From positions 2,645,322 through 2,709,321 of the forward strand of contig NZ_LT964679.1 of the NCBI RefSeq assembly GCF_900240215.1: a stretch of DNA of 64,000 bases, read 5' to 3'. Origin of the DNA: Raoultibacter timonensis. Lineage in GTDB: Bacteria; Actinomycetota; Coriobacteriia; Coriobacteriales; Eggerthellaceae. The notes under the pieces are model-generated. The model made no database searches and was not told the DNA's origin. It was given only the letters and a program-made list of their open reading frames with translations. The translations under genes were made by a program, and so were the position numbers. Shown one piece after another: positions 45,225 through 55,144 of this stretch. How positions within the stretch are numbered: position 1 is the stretch's first letter; each line of letters starts with the position of its first letter.

Positions 45225-46574
45225 TTAGCGCTCGTCGATCGACTTGTAGGGGCGCTTGCCCGAATGGGTGGTCTTGTACGCAGGGCGGATGATGCGTTTG
45301 CCCGATACGATTTCCTCGAAACGGTGCGCCGCCCAGCCGGCCATGCGCGCGCAGGCGAACAGCGGCGTAAACAGATCCTCGGGGATGCCCATCATCGAAT
45401 ACACGAAGCCGGAGTACATGTCCACGTTGGCGCACATGTCCTTGTTCGTGCCCTTCTCCTTGAGGATGACCTCGGGAGCCAAGCGCTCGATGTTCTTCAA
45501 CAGCTCGAACTCGGCTTCGTATTCGGTACCCACCGCCAAACGCTCGGCGAACTTCTTGAGGATAACCGCACGCGGATCGGAGATCGTGTAGACCGCATGA
45601 CCCATGCCGTACACGAGACCCGTGCGATCGAAGGCCTCTTTGTTGACGATCTTCGCAAGGTAATCGGCAACCTGGCCCTCGTCGGACCAATCCTGCACGT
45701 TCTCCTTGATTTCCTGCTGCATGGCGAGCACCTGGTGGTTCGCGCCGCCGTGCTTCCAACCCTTGAGCGACCCGATGGCCGCAGCGTAGGTGGAGTACGC
45801 GTCGGTATCGGCCGAGGTGACCACGCGCGTGGTGAACGTCGAATTGTTGCCGCCACCGTGCTCGGCGTGCAAACACAGCATGACGTCGAGCATGCGGGCC
45901 TCGTCGGGCGTGAACTGACGGTCGGGACGCAGCATCGACAGAATGGTCTCCGCGGTCGACTGGCCGGGAATAAAGCGGTGCATGATCATCGAGCCGTTGT
46001 TGTACTTGGCCTGCTGCGCGTAGTAGGCCAGCACCATGATGCGGGGTACGCGCGAGATGAGCGAGATGGCCGTATGGATCTCGTGCTGCGGAGCGCGGTC
46101 TTCCGCGTTCTCGTCGAAAGCGTAGAGGAGCAGGATCGAACGCGCGAGAAGGTTCATGATATCGGGCGGCGTGTTGCGCATGATGAGCGATGCGGTGAAC
46201 CCGTCGGGCAGCTCGCGTTCGGCATCGATCACCGAAACGAAGCGGGCGAGCTGTTCTTTGGTCGGCAGCTCTCCCATCAGCAGCAGGTACGACACCTCTT
46301 CGAAGCTGAAGCGCCGATCGCTCGAATCGTCTTCGAGCAGATCGTAGAGATCGTACCCGCGATAGCGAAGCTGCCCCTCGTCGGGGGTCTTCACCCCGTC
46401 GGACACGACGTAGCCGTGCACGTTTGCGATGTTCGTGATGCCGGCGATAACGCCCGTGCCGTCCGGATTGCGCAACCCGCGCTTCACCTCGTATTGCTCG
46501 AAGAACTCAGGTGCAATGGAATTGACCTTCTGGAAGTTCTCGTAGAGCGCGAACTTTTTCTCTTCGTCGTTCAT
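45225..46574 (-). CDS. gltA: Citrate synthase
   Basis: A 449-residue enzyme condensing oxaloacetate and acetyl-CoA. Seen: LRYRGYDLYDLL near the N-terminus, catalytic His in LHAEHGGGNNSTF and in YGMGHAVYTISDPRA, the GGANHQVL loop, and the C-terminal GWAAHRFEEI with RIIRPAYK. It is longer than classic bacterial citrate synthase by an N-terminal helical extension of about 45 residues. AAAGGGG precedes the ATG. In Coriobacteriia it probably feeds glutamate synthesis through a partial TCA cycle. Confidence 0.94.
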   Translation of the reverse strand: MNDEEKKFALYENFQKVNSIAPEFFEQYEVKRGLRNPDGTGVIAGITNIANVHGYVVSDGVKTPDEGQLRYRGYDLYDLLEDDSSDRRFSFEEVSYLLLMGELPTKEQLARFVSVIDAERELPDGFTASLIMRNTPPDIMNLLARSILLLYAFDENAEDRAPQHEIHTAISLISRVPRIMVLAYYAQQAKYNNGSMIMHRFIPGQSTAETILSMLRPDRQFTPDEARMLDVMLCLHAEHGGGNNSTFTTRVVTSADTDAYSTYAAAIGSLKGWKHGGANHQVLAMQQEIKENVQDWSDEGQVADYLAKIVNKEAFDRTGLVYGMGHAVYTISDPRAVILKKFAERLAVGTEYEAEFELLKNIERLAPEVILKEKGTNKDMCANVDMYSGFVYSMMGIPEDLFTPLFACARMAGWAAHRFEEIVSGKRIIRPAYKTTHSGKRPYKSIDER

Positions 46575-46962
46575 CCAAACCCCTTTCTGATTGCAGGACG
46601 AGCAGCGCGAGCCGTTCACGTGCGATCCGGTGCATCCGCGGCGATGCGGATCCGAACCGCCGTACCAGCCGAATCGATCACCCCGATTTCGACTGCACGA
46701 TCTCAAACGCCCTGTGTGCGGCGTCTCCCCTGATGCCAATATGATCGGTGTACGATGGGAGCCCTTGGGATATATCGGACTATTGTAGCGTCCCGAGAAC
46801 CGTTCGCCTATATCAAACCGCGCGTTTTTCGGGAAAGGGTCTTACCGATGCGCGGGAGTGCATAGTCCACGATGCGCATCGACCTTGTTTATAGAAAAAA
46901 CCCGCCGTCTGAAAGGGGGAAACACGTAAAGCAAACATTTTGCATCATTTTTGAAAAACCCT

Positions 46963-46991
46963 TTGACAATTCTATGCAATACTGGCAGAAT
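46963..46991 (+). promoter_or_regulatory. Promoter of tRNA-Arg(ACG)
   Basis: A perfect -35 TTGACA (46963-46968), a 17-base spacer and CAGAAT (46986-46991) place the start about 15 bases before the tRNA. It sits in an AT-rich patch; the rest of the 438-base gap 46575-47012 shows nothing clear. Confidence 0.75.
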
Positions 46992-47012
46992 AATCGAGCT
47001 GTTGAAATACAT

Positions 47013-47089
47013 GCGCCGTTACCTCAGCTGGATAGAGGGACTGACTACGAATCAGTACGTCGGGGGTTCGAATCCCTCACGGCGCACCA
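47013..47089 (+). tRNA. tRNA-Arg (ACG anticodon)
   Basis: 77 bases with encoded CCA. Acceptor GCGCCGT pairs with ACGGCGC. The anticodon stem CTGAC... loop gives ACG, and the T loop is GTTCGAATC. Its wobble A is the TadA substrate. Confidence 0.97.
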
Positions 47090-47102
47090 CTTAAACACTC
47101 AG

Positions 47103-47126
47103 ACGAACCTTCGGGTTCGTTTTTTG
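47103..47126 (+). terminator. Intrinsic terminator of tRNA-Arg
   Basis: ACGAACC-TTCG-GGTTCGT followed by TTTTT. Confidence 0.9.
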
Positions 47127-47460
47127 TTTTACGCTTCACGTCTTATACGATTTCCTGCCCCTATCGCGGAGACGGCATGCACCCTTTGAGCGCACCTCAT
47201 CGTTCATGCACGTTCTGATCCGTACCCGAAATCCGAGCTATGCCACACGTGCATCACGCGTTGCAGCCAACTCGAAAAATCCCGCAGTAGTTTTTAGCAT
47301 TTCTCCTTCGCCATCAGGCATATCGCAGAACCGCAACGCCGAGAGATCCGCTTCGACGAAGCCGTCGCAGCGGATCGTGCGTCCCCGGGGCTTGACCTTC
47401 GACATGGTTCAAGCTGTACCGTGGGGCAGGCTAAACCAGCTAGGGAACAGGAGGCTCATT

Positions 47461-49173
47461 ATGAGAAAGCTGGGCAACGAGGGAACGCAGGGATACGAGA
47501 CCGGGCTAAGCGGAGGCATCGACCGCCGCAACTTCTTGAAAGGTGCCGCGCTGTCCGCTCTCGGCGTAGCATCGGTCGGCGCGCTCGCCGCCTGCTCGCC
47601 GCAGGCTTCGCCTGACGACGCGGCCGTTTCGGACATCGCCGAGGAAGACGCACCGTTCGAAGCCGAGGAGACGGTAGACACCGACGTCGTCATCGTCGGC
47701 TGCGGTGCCGCCGGGTTCATGGCCGCACTGCGCGCATCGAAAGGCGGCGCCAGCGTCGTGGTGCTCGAAAAAGGCGACAACATGACCGCCCCGAACGGCA
47801 TCTACGTGTCCGGCCCCTTCGCCGTCGGCACAGACGTGCTGAAAAATAAAGAAGGCGGCACCACGCTCACCGTGGACGATGCGTTCTACCACGTTATGGA
47901 GTACTCGCACTGGACGCCCAATCCCGCGCTCATGCGCCGCTGCCTGGAAACGTCGGCCGACGCCGTCGCGCAGCTCGAAGAGATCGGCTACACGTTCGAA
48001 GAGAAGAACTTCCGCTTCGAGACCCCGTTCATCGGCGAGAAGGGCGGCTTCCACGCCATCACGAACGCCTCCGAGGAGCGCGCGGCAATGTGGGAGCAGG
48101 CGCTGACAGACAATGGCATAGACGTGCGGTTCTCTACGGCGCTCGTATCGCTGGCTACGGATGACAACGGCACCGTCACCGGGGTAAACGCCGTGGAAAA
48201 GGGGAAGAAGAACATCGCCTTCAACGCTAAAGCCGTCATCCTTGCGGCAGGAGGCTACCTGGGCAACCGCGACCTGCAGGAACGATTCCTGCACACGCGC
48301 AAGCTCAATGTGGCGCGCGGGGGCGAATCCATCTGCACGGGAGACACCATCGTCGCTGCCGAAAAGGTAGGTGCAGCGTTGGAGAAGACGTTCGGATACT
48401 GCCCTTGCGAGTACGGTGGCACGCACGCAAACGCGTCCCGCCCCGCCAAGCAGGACAAGTTCGATCAGAACTACGCGTTCAAATTCGGCCTGTACGGCTG
48501 CCTGCTCGTAGACGCCGAAGGCAAGCGCTTCATCAACGAGGGGCTGCTGTGCGACTACCCGATGAGCTACGGTTCCGAGCAGATCCTCAAGAACTCCCCA
48601 TGGTACGCCGTGGTCGACCAGGCCTACGTCGATGCAATGGCAACCGAAGGCCTGTACAACTACACCACCGCCAAGGGAGCAACCGAGGACACTTGGTTCA
48701 TCGGGAACTACTTCAAGGACCGCTTCCTGGACAACCTGCCTGCCGACATCGAGGAGGGCATCGCCGAGGGCTGGTGCTTCAAAGCCGACACGCTCGAGGA
48801 GCTGGCAGAGCATTTCGGGCTGGACGAACTCCCCGAGACGGTGGAGCGCTACAACGGATACTGCGAAGCCGGCACCGACGGCGAGTTCGGAGCCAACCCG
48901 TGGTACCTCTCTCCCGTAGCTACCCCGCCCTTCTACGTCACGGAGAACGAACCCAGCGCATGGAGCACGTTCGGCGGCGTGCGCATCGACGACTGCTGCC
49001 GCGTGCTGTCCGCCGAGACGAACGACCCCATCCCCGGCCTGTACGCCGCCGGCACGGATGCGGGCAGCCTGTACTACTCGCCCTACTACGACATTCCCGG
49101 CTACTGCTACGGACTGTGCATCGATTCCGGCTACATCGCAGCCGAGGAGGCCGTAGCCTCGCTCAAGGCGTAA
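47461..49173 (+). CDS. Tat-exported lipoprotein FAD reductase (flavoprotein 4)
   Basis: A 570-residue flavoprotein with AGGAGG before its ATG. It has a longer N-terminus than the others before the Tat motif (DRRNFLKG at about 22) and lipobox LAAC. FAD motif VIVGCGAAGFMAALRA. Where fumarate reductases have His-Thr-x-Gly-Gly it reads WSTFGGV, so the His is lost. The region FGYCPCEYGGTHANAS and the tail GSLYYSPYYDIPGYCYGLC mark it as a separate subgroup. It converges on a MerR gene; an upstream regulator is not present. Confidence 0.88.
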   Translation: MRKLGNEGTQGYETGLSGGIDRRNFLKGAALSALGVASVGALAACSPQASPDDAAVSDIAEEDAPFEAEETVDTDVVIVGCGAAGFMAALRASKGGASVVVLEKGDNMTAPNGIYVSGPFAVGTDVLKNKEGGTTLTVDDAFYHVMEYSHWTPNPALMRRCLETSADAVAQLEEIGYTFEEKNFRFETPFIGEKGGFHAITNASEERAAMWEQALTDNGIDVRFSTALVSLATDDNGTVTGVNAVEKGKKNIAFNAKAVILAAGGYLGNRDLQERFLHTRKLNVARGGESICTGDTIVAAEKVGAALEKTFGYCPCEYGGTHANASRPAKQDKFDQNYAFKFGLYGCLLVDAEGKRFINEGLLCDYPMSYGSEQILKNSPWYAVVDQAYVDAMATEGLYNYTTAKGATEDTWFIGNYFKDRFLDNLPADIEEGIAEGWCFKADTLEELAEHFGLDELPETVERYNGYCEAGTDGEFGANPWYLSPVATPPFYVTENEPSAWSTFGGVRIDDCCRVLSAETNDPIPGLYAAGTDAGSLYYSPYYDIPGYCYGLCIDSGYIAAEEAVASLKA

Positions 49174-49192
49174 ACAACCTTGCCGCCCGCCC

Positions 49193-49220
49193 GCTGCCCG
49201 CAGGCGGCCGGGCGGGCAGC
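49193..49220. terminator. GC-rich hairpin between flavoprotein 4 and MerR gene
   Basis: GCTGCCCG / CGGGCAGC arms with inner GC pairing, located between convergent stops. No T run. Confidence 0.5.
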
Positions 49221-49234
49221 GAGCCTTCCGCTTT

Positions 49235-50032
49235 CTACCTCACCGGCACGAACAGCGTCTCGATATCGCTTCCATTGCCGTCCAGATTCAGGAAAGACGG
49301 GAACAGGATCACGTTTCCCCGCAGCTCGTAGCCGTGATCGTCCAGGTAATCGAACAGATCCGAAAACGTCTCCTTTCGTACGCTTTCCTCCCTCGTCACG
49401 CAGCGCCGAAACCGTACGCACTTCCCCAGGCACAGATGCTCGACGTGGGCAAGGTCGGCTTCCTTCAACCGATGCCCCTCGCTCTCGGGCATCGCGATGA
49501 TGTAGCTGGGGTCGATCGAATCCCCAGGCGCGTCGAAGTCGTCTTTGTCGATGATGCGCGCGCAGCTCGTGACGCTGAGCATATCGTAGAAAAGCGCGAT
49601 CTCCCGTTCGCGATCGACCGCCACACCGAAGTCCAGGCCTGCCGACGCCCTCACATACAGCTGGTCAGGCGTATCCATCAAGGTGAAGTCGGATCGGCCT
49701 CCCCCGTCGATCAGCTCAAGGGCCCCTCCTATCTTCGCCAGCCGATAGCGCAGCAGGTCGGCTTCGTGGAGCAGCGCCTCCCTCTGATCCTCTAGCGAGC
49801 GCCTGAACTCTTCGGTGCCTTGCCTGGCATCGAGCATTGCCACAGCCCGCTCGACGGTGAATCCGTATTGGAGCAACACGCGGAACGCGTTCGAGCGAAA
49901 CGCGTCTTCCGGCGAAAACACGCGGTAGCCGTTATCATCGCGAAGCGCAGACAGCAGGCCGTGTTTCTCGTAAAACCTGATCTTCGACGGCGGAAGCCCG
50001 GTCATCGCAGCAAATTCTTTGATGCGGTACAT
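49235..50032 (-). CDS. MerR family transcriptional regulator
   Basis: A 265-residue regulator. The N-terminal MerR HTH (MYRIKEFAAMTGLPPSKIRFYEKHGLL, then the GYRVFSPED wing) is followed by a coiled dimerisation helix (about 75-115) and a C-terminal ligand-binding domain similar in layout to GyrI-like domains, with several cysteines. AAAGGG precedes the ATG. It lies between flavoproteins 4 and 5 and could regulate either. Confidence 0.88.
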   Translation of the reverse strand: MYRIKEFAAMTGLPPSKIRFYEKHGLLSALRDDNGYRVFSPEDAFRSNAFRVLLQYGFTVERAVAMLDARQGTEEFRRSLEDQREALLHEADLLRYRLAKIGGALELIDGGGRSDFTLMDTPDQLYVRASAGLDFGVAVDREREIALFYDMLSVTSCARIIDKDDFDAPGDSIDPSYIIAMPESEGHRLKEADLAHVEHLCLGKCVRFRRCVTREESVRKETFSDLFDYLDDHGYELRGNVILFPSFLNLDGNGSDIETLFVPVR

Positions 50033-50203
50033 GGGAACCCTTTCCTCGCAGCAACCCCTTCCCTCGCGCACAGAATACCACAGAGAGGGCCAGGTGGAAC
50101 CCCACCTTTCTGACTGCGCATGCCGTTGCCGCGCGGGAGTCCAGGCACATGCACGGCTCGCAATGCCAACCCAGTCCTCAGCGAAGCCCCCGCAAGACAA
50201 AGA

Positions 50204-50235
50204 GCCGACCCCGAAGCTGCCAGTTCGGGGTCGGC
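50204..50235 (-). terminator. Hairpin terminator of flavoprotein 5
   Basis: 12-base perfect arms GCCGACCCCGAA / TTCGGGGTCGGC with an 8-base loop; on the minus strand it is followed by TCTTT. The flank CGGCCTAAAAAC is also found in the inverted repeat at 13809-13864. Confidence 0.75.
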
Positions 50236-50304
50236 CTAAAAACGCCATGCGGTTATCCGCCGAGTGCGGTAGAACGGCGCGCCGCCCCGCCGCACTACGA
50301 AGTT

Positions 50305-51891
50305 CTAGCTTGCAAGGTATTCGTGCGCGTGGTTCGCCGCCGTGCGACCGGAGTTTACGTTGTTGCCGTTGCACGTGCCGCCAACGTTGATGGTGTAGAT
50401 GTTGCGGTACAGCATGCAGCCGTCGGTGCCGACCGCGTACAAGCCGGCGATAGGCTCCTTGTTCTGATCCACCACCTGAGCATTGATGTCGCATTCGATT
50501 CCGCCAACCGACATCAGGAAGTACTGGTTGAGCTTGGCCATGTAGAACGGCGGCGTGGAGATGGGCACCATGGCCTCGGCCGGTTTTCCGAAATCGGCGT
50601 CAGCCCCCTTCTCGCACAGCTCGTTGTACCGATCGACGCTCGCCTGCAAGGCTGCGGCGTCCACGCCGAAGTACGCGGCCAGCTCGGCAACGGTATCGGC
50701 CTTGCACAGATCGTCTTCGGGATCGGTGTCTACGAACTCCAGCATATCGGGATCCCCCGCCAAGCCCGCCTCGAGGATGGCGCGATCGAACACCGAGTAC
50801 ATGGCGCGATGGGTCATGGCCGGCACGCACTGCATCTCGAAGTTGTCTTTTGCGAAGTCCTCGCAAATGAATCGCTCGCCGTCTTCGTTCACCCATAGCT
50901 GCGCCCCGCCGGTGCCGAACATTCCCGCGCCGCAGAACACCGAGGTGAACGTATCGGCCTTCCATGCAAAGGTATCCCCTCGCCCGCAAATGTTCGTGCT
51001 GTTGAACGTCGAGTTGTTCACAAAGCTGCGCGCACCCACGTCAAACGCCATTTTCAACCCGTCGCCGTTGTGGCCGGGCGTCCCGCCATAGACGATGTTG
51101 TCCCAGTTCCATCCGCGCTCTTCCATGAGCTCCTGGTTCTGCGCGAAACCGCCCGTCGCCAGGATGACGGCCTTCGCATTGATCCGCAGCGTGTTGCCGT
51201 CGGAGTCCTCGGCGAAAAGCCCGGCGACTTTCCCGTCTGACATGATCAGCTGCTTCGCGGAGGTCTCCAGGCGCACGTCGACGCCGAGCTCTTCGGCACG
51301 GGCCGTCATGTGCGGAACGTACCCGACGCTTGCCACATCGCCTTCGAACCAATGGAAGCAGCTCACGATGCCCGAACCCAGATAGTCGTCGACCATGCCC
51401 GAAAACTTCACGCCCTGCTCGATAAGCCATTCCACGTTGTCGCCCGATGCGTTTATGAACCGGTTCCACAAGGCGCCGTTCGTCACCATCTGGGCTTCTT
51501 CCATCTCCGTCTGGATGATTTCGACCGGCGTAACCTCGATGCCGGCCTCCTTCTGCAGCTGCGTGCCCACGGCGAAGATGCCCTCTACGCCGATGCCGTT
51601 TCCTCCCGTCGTGTTCGTCGCCTCGATCCCAACGACCCTATCTCCGTTGTTGGCGGCTTGCACGGCCGCAGCGAGACCCGACATGCCCAGGCCCACAACG
51701 ACGATGTCGGCGTCGATGGTCTCGGCGATCTCGCCGGGCTCGTAGGTCGACGAGCCTTCATCGCTTCCTTTCGCAACGGGCTTATCCTCCGAACCGGCAG
51801 GACTGCACCCGGCAAGCCCCGCCACCCCCAAGGCGGCGCCCGCTGCCGTCAGCCCGAGAAAGCCCCTGCGCGACATATTCTTCTTTCCCAT
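50305..51891 (-). CDS. Tat-exported lipoprotein FAD reductase (flavoprotein 5)
   Basis: A 528-residue flavoprotein with GGGAGG before its ATG. Tat motif SRRGFLGL, lipobox LAGC (about residue 29) and FAD motif VVGLGMSGLAAAVQA. The catalytic region reads FLMSVGGIECD in place of the His-Thr-x-Gly-Gly of fumarate reductases. The end, GGTCNGNNVNSGRTAANHAHE, is close to flavoprotein 3. It is divergent from regulator E, which probably controls it. Confidence 0.9.
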   Translation of the reverse strand: MGKKNMSRRGFLGLTAAGAALGVAGLAGCSPAGSEDKPVAKGSDEGSSTYEPGEIAETIDADIVVVGLGMSGLAAAVQAANNGDRVVGIEATNTTGGNGIGVEGIFAVGTQLQKEAGIEVTPVEIIQTEMEEAQMVTNGALWNRFINASGDNVEWLIEQGVKFSGMVDDYLGSGIVSCFHWFEGDVASVGYVPHMTARAEELGVDVRLETSAKQLIMSDGKVAGLFAEDSDGNTLRINAKAVILATGGFAQNQELMEERGWNWDNIVYGGTPGHNGDGLKMAFDVGARSFVNNSTFNSTNICGRGDTFAWKADTFTSVFCGAGMFGTGGAQLWVNEDGERFICEDFAKDNFEMQCVPAMTHRAMYSVFDRAILEAGLAGDPDMLEFVDTDPEDDLCKADTVAELAAYFGVDAAALQASVDRYNELCEKGADADFGKPAEAMVPISTPPFYMAKLNQYFLMSVGGIECDINAQVVDQNKEPIAGLYAVGTDGCMLYRNIYTINVGGTCNGNNVNSGRTAANHAHEYLAS

Positions 51892-52140
51892 GTTGTTCCT
51901 CCCTCTTTGCTCTGTTTTCCTTCATCCTCGCGGCTTCGCAAAGGATCGCTTGGCCGATGAGGCTGCTTTCACCATGCGGCGACACGGAGGAAAAGTCATC
52001 GGAAGGATCGGGTGCGTTTCACAATCACCTGATACGGGTGAGGTTGTCGGCAGGAGTCGTGCGAGCCTAGGGGAAAGTTCTGAGATAATGGCGTCCTAGC
52101 ATTGTTTCGCAACCGACCATGAATGGGCATAGGCAGGCTT

Positions 52141-53679
52141 ATGGCAAAAGATCTCGGGTTCGAAAAAGGAATCTGCCTTCTTATCGGCATCGGGTCCTAT
52201 TGGGCTTGGGCAAGCGTGTCCATGGTCACGGCATCTTTGTGGCAGACGGGATCCGCCGACCTGAGCCATACTTCGTGGCTCGTGAACGTGGCGGCGCATT
52301 GCGTCAGCCTGCTTGCCTTCGCCGCCCTCGATACGAAAGCCTCTTTCGGCTTCCACGGCAAAACGGCTGCCGTACTGTTTCCGGCGATCGTCGTCGGTGG
52401 GACCGTGCTTCTTTCCGCCGGTTACGCAAGCGGGTCTTTCGAGCCGTTGGTATTCGCCGGATCGATCGTGTCGGGCATCGGAACGGCAGGCATGCTGATG
52501 CTGTGGTGCGAACCCTATGCCCGCTTGAGCCAAGTCAGCGAACAGCGGCTTATCCTAGGCGGCTCGATAGTGGTGGGCATGCTCGTCTCGCTGCTCATCC
52601 CCAACCTTCCCGATCTTGCCGCCATAGGCGCAACGCTGTTGCTCCCCGTCGTCACATCGCTCTGCGTAATCCATATCAAGGATCTCGATTCGCCGAATCG
52701 CGCAGCCTCCCAACGATCCGACTCCGAAACGCCTGCCGCGCACGACGAAGATCAGCGTATCGGCATGGTTCCTTCGTTTCGCAAGATAGTGCGCCAGCAA
52801 GGCAAACGCAACGTCGCAAGCCTTTTCGCCTGCTGCTTCATTCTGGCTCTGCCTGCGGGGCTGTTTCAAAACCTGCACACCTACACGGAGGCGGGCGATG
52901 GCTCTTCGGCGTGGAATACCATTTTGTCATGCGTCTGCATGCTGGTCGTGGTAGCTATCTGCCTTGATTACTACTTCATGGAGAAGCGCGGCACCTATGT
53001 GTTCTCGCGGTTGGTCATACCCCTTATCGCGGGGGGATTGCTCGTCATTCCGTCGTTTACCGTCGGCGGAAACGCCGCCTTCCCGGGCTTCGAATCGTGG
53101 GCGGGCGTGCTCACGCTTACGGGATACCACCTGTTTCTCGCCTACACCTACACCGAATTCGGCTTGATGGCATCGGAGGCGCAGGTGCCAGCGCGCCGCG
53201 TATTCGCATGGGGAACGAGCGCCATCGACATAGGGCTCATCGCGGGCACTGCGCTGGTGTCGGCCGTCCAGTATTTGTCGGGCGCGTGGGCGATGGGCAT
53301 CGTCTTCGGCGTCGTCTACCTGCTGCTGCTCGTCGGCATCCTGCTTTTCCCGAAGGTGTTCGAGAGCGTAGAGAACCGGGAGCGCGACAAAGCGGCGGCG
53401 CTGAGGCTGCAAAGGGAGGTCGGCAGAAGCGGAACGTCGGGTAACGATCCCTTGTTCGACATGGGCGCGCGCTGCGACGCTGTCGCAAAGCTTTACGGGC
53501 TCTCCGCACGCGAGAAGGACGTACTGGCGTACCTCTTGATGGGGCGCACGCTGCAATCCATCGGCAACGAGACGTTCCTGTCGTACAACACGGTAAAAAC
53601 CCACGTCAGCCACATCTACCAGAAAACGGGCGTGCACTCGCGCGACGAACTCATCGATCTGCTCGACGAGAGAGAGTAA
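52141..53679 (+). CDS. Membrane-bound LuxR-type regulator E
   Basis: A 512-residue protein from the ATG at 52141 (ATG 52123 is the alternative, neither with a strong ribosome site). About twelve membrane helices precede the C-terminal HTH (LSAREKDVLAYLLMGRTLQSIG, LSYNTVKTHVSHIYQKTGV). Its HTH end resembles regulator B (HSRDELI) more than C or D, which matches the closeness of flavoproteins 3 and 5. Divergent from flavoprotein 5. Confidence 0.9.
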   Translation: MAKDLGFEKGICLLIGIGSYWAWASVSMVTASLWQTGSADLSHTSWLVNVAAHCVSLLAFAALDTKASFGFHGKTAAVLFPAIVVGGTVLLSAGYASGSFEPLVFAGSIVSGIGTAGMLMLWCEPYARLSQVSEQRLILGGSIVVGMLVSLLIPNLPDLAAIGATLLLPVVTSLCVIHIKDLDSPNRAASQRSDSETPAAHDEDQRIGMVPSFRKIVRQQGKRNVASLFACCFILALPAGLFQNLHTYTEAGDGSSAWNTILSCVCMLVVVAICLDYYFMEKRGTYVFSRLVIPLIAGGLLVIPSFTVGGNAAFPGFESWAGVLTLTGYHLFLAYTYTEFGLMASEAQVPARRVFAWGTSAIDIGLIAGTALVSAVQYLSGAWAMGIVFGVVYLLLLVGILLFPKVFESVENRERDKAAALRLQREVGRSGTSGNDPLFDMGARCDAVAKLYGLSAREKDVLAYLLMGRTLQSIGNETFLSYNTVKTHVSHIYQKTGVHSRDELIDLLDERE

Positions 53680-53722
53680 AGCGGGCCGCAGACAGCTGAA
53701 TTGCATGAGCACCGCATACGGG

Positions 53723-53740
53723 CACAAGAAACATCTTGTG
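53723..53740 (+). terminator. Small hairpin after regulator E
   Basis: CACAAGA-AACA-TCTTGTG, perfect 7-base arms, 43 bases past the stop, no T run. The 304-base gap 53680-53983 has no gene. Confidence 0.4.
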
Positions 53741-53925
53741 TGTCGGAGAACAGAGCGGAACGCACGCTATCCGAGTACGAAACCCCGAAAGACTTGTAAG
53801 AAGATCGGCAAAGGAGTCGCCTAGAAGGCCCGAGAGCCGAAGCGTCCTTGCACACCTCGGAATAGCGCGATCCCCAGGAGAGCAAGAACCCACAGCCCCG
53901 CCTTCGCCAACAACGACCTCAGCAA

Positions 53926-53963
53926 AGCGGCGGCTCCCGACAACCTCGTCGGGAGCCGCCGCT
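53926..53963 (-). terminator. Hairpin terminator of the MacAB-type operon
   Basis: 16-base perfect arms (53926-53941 and 53948-53963) with a 6-base loop; minus-strand continuation is only TTT. It lies 20 bases past the permease stop. Confidence 0.75.
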
Positions 53964-53983
53964 CGCCTAGCCCCGAACTCGCC

Positions 53984-55144
53984 CTACTCCTGGCGCAACG
54001 CCACGACGGGATGCAGCTGCGACGCCCGATGCGCAGGAAAGATGCCGAACACGAGGCCGATGACCATGCTCGCACCCGCGGCAACGCAGACGACGGTCGG
54101 CGAAACGACGCAGGGGATGCCCGCGTACTCGGCCGCAGCGCAGAGCGCCATCCCAAGCAAGATGCCGAGCGCACCCCCGAGCAGACTCAGCACGAGCGCC
54201 TCGACGAGGAACTGGATCAGGATGTCGCCGCGCCGTGCGCCGAGCGCCTTCTTGATGCCGATTTCGCGAACGCGCTCCGCAACCGATACGAGCATGACGT
54301 TCATGACCCCGATGCCCGCAACCAGAAGCGAGATGCTCGCAATGCCGGCAAGAAGGAGCGTCATCGTCTCGTTCACCGTTCCCCCGGCGCCGAGTAGCTC
54401 GTCTTGGGTGTTCACGGAAAACATGGCTGGGGATATGCCCTTCTCGTTTTCGAGGTAATCCGAAACGGAGCCTTTAGCAAGTTGCACGGCATCGTCGCCC
54501 GCCGCCCGCACATAGAGCGTTTCTATCTTCCCGTCAGACCCCAACGTTCCGGCCGATTGATGCGGCACGAGCACGAGACCCTCGGTGTTGAGACCCATCG
54601 ATTCGCCCTTTTCCTCGAGCACCCCCACAACGGTGAACTCATCGCCCGCAAGCTTGATGGTACGCCCGAGGGCATCGGTCGTTCCGAAAAGATCGCGGGC
54701 GACGGCACCGCCGATTACGCACACCTTCGATTTGTTCTCCCGATCGACCGACGAAAGGTTGCGGCCCGCAGCAAGCTTGAGGTTTCGAACGTCGAGGTAA
54801 TGCTCGTCGGAGGCCTCGACCGCTGCGCGGTTCGACTTCTCGGTGCCGGCGCTTACAGAAGCGTTCAGATGCTTCGACGGCACTGCATCCGCCACGCCGG
54901 AGAGTGCCCGCACGTCGTCCATGTCGTCGTATCCGAGCGACCCTTCGAACAGGTACGCCGAGATGATATCGCCGCCGAGCGCCTTCATCTGTTCGGCAAC
55001 CTGCCGGTTCGATCCGTCGCTCATACCCACCAGCACGATGACCGACGAGATACCGATCACCAGCCCGAGCATCGTAAGCACCGTGCGCAGCTTGTTGCGG
55101 GCCACGTTCCTGGTGGCATCTTTGCCTATCTGCAGCCACTTCAT
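53984..55144 (-). CDS. ABC transporter permease, MacB type
   Basis: A 386-residue permease with four membrane helices: one at about 20-42, then a MacB-type periplasmic core domain (about 45-255), and three C-terminal helices (about 262-375). Typical segments are NKLRTVLTMLGLVIGISSVI, VREIGIKKALGARRGDIL and FPAHRASQLHPVVALRQE. The ATG overlaps the ATPase stop. It acts with the ATPase and adaptor in export of a peptide, lipid or drug. Confidence 0.93.
   Translation of the reverse strand: MKWLQIGKDATRNVARNKLRTVLTMLGLVIGISSVIVLVGMSDGSNRQVAEQMKALGGDIISAYLFEGSLGYDDMDDVRALSGVADAVPSKHLNASVSAGTEKSNRAAVEASDEHYLDVRNLKLAAGRNLSSVDRENKSKVCVIGGAVARDLFGTTDALGRTIKLAGDEFTVVGVLEEKGESMGLNTEGLVLVPHQSAGTLGSDGKIETLYVRAAGDDAVQLAKGSVSDYLENEKGISPAMFSVNTQDELLGAGGTVNETMTLLLAGIASISLLVAGIGVMNVMLVSVAERVREIGIKKALGARRGDILIQFLVEALVLSLLGGALGILLGMALCAAAEYAGIPCVVSPTVVCVAAGASMVIGLVFGIFPAHRASQLHPVVALRQE

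Noticed and set aside
53680-53925. Possible pseudogene between regulator E and the exporter operon
   Set aside because: Translation in all frames gives no recognisable protein fragment; treated as intergenic.
47013-54000. Genomic island integrated at tRNA-Arg
   Set aside because: I looked for a repeat of the tRNA 3' end and for an integrase downstream and saw neither within the window.
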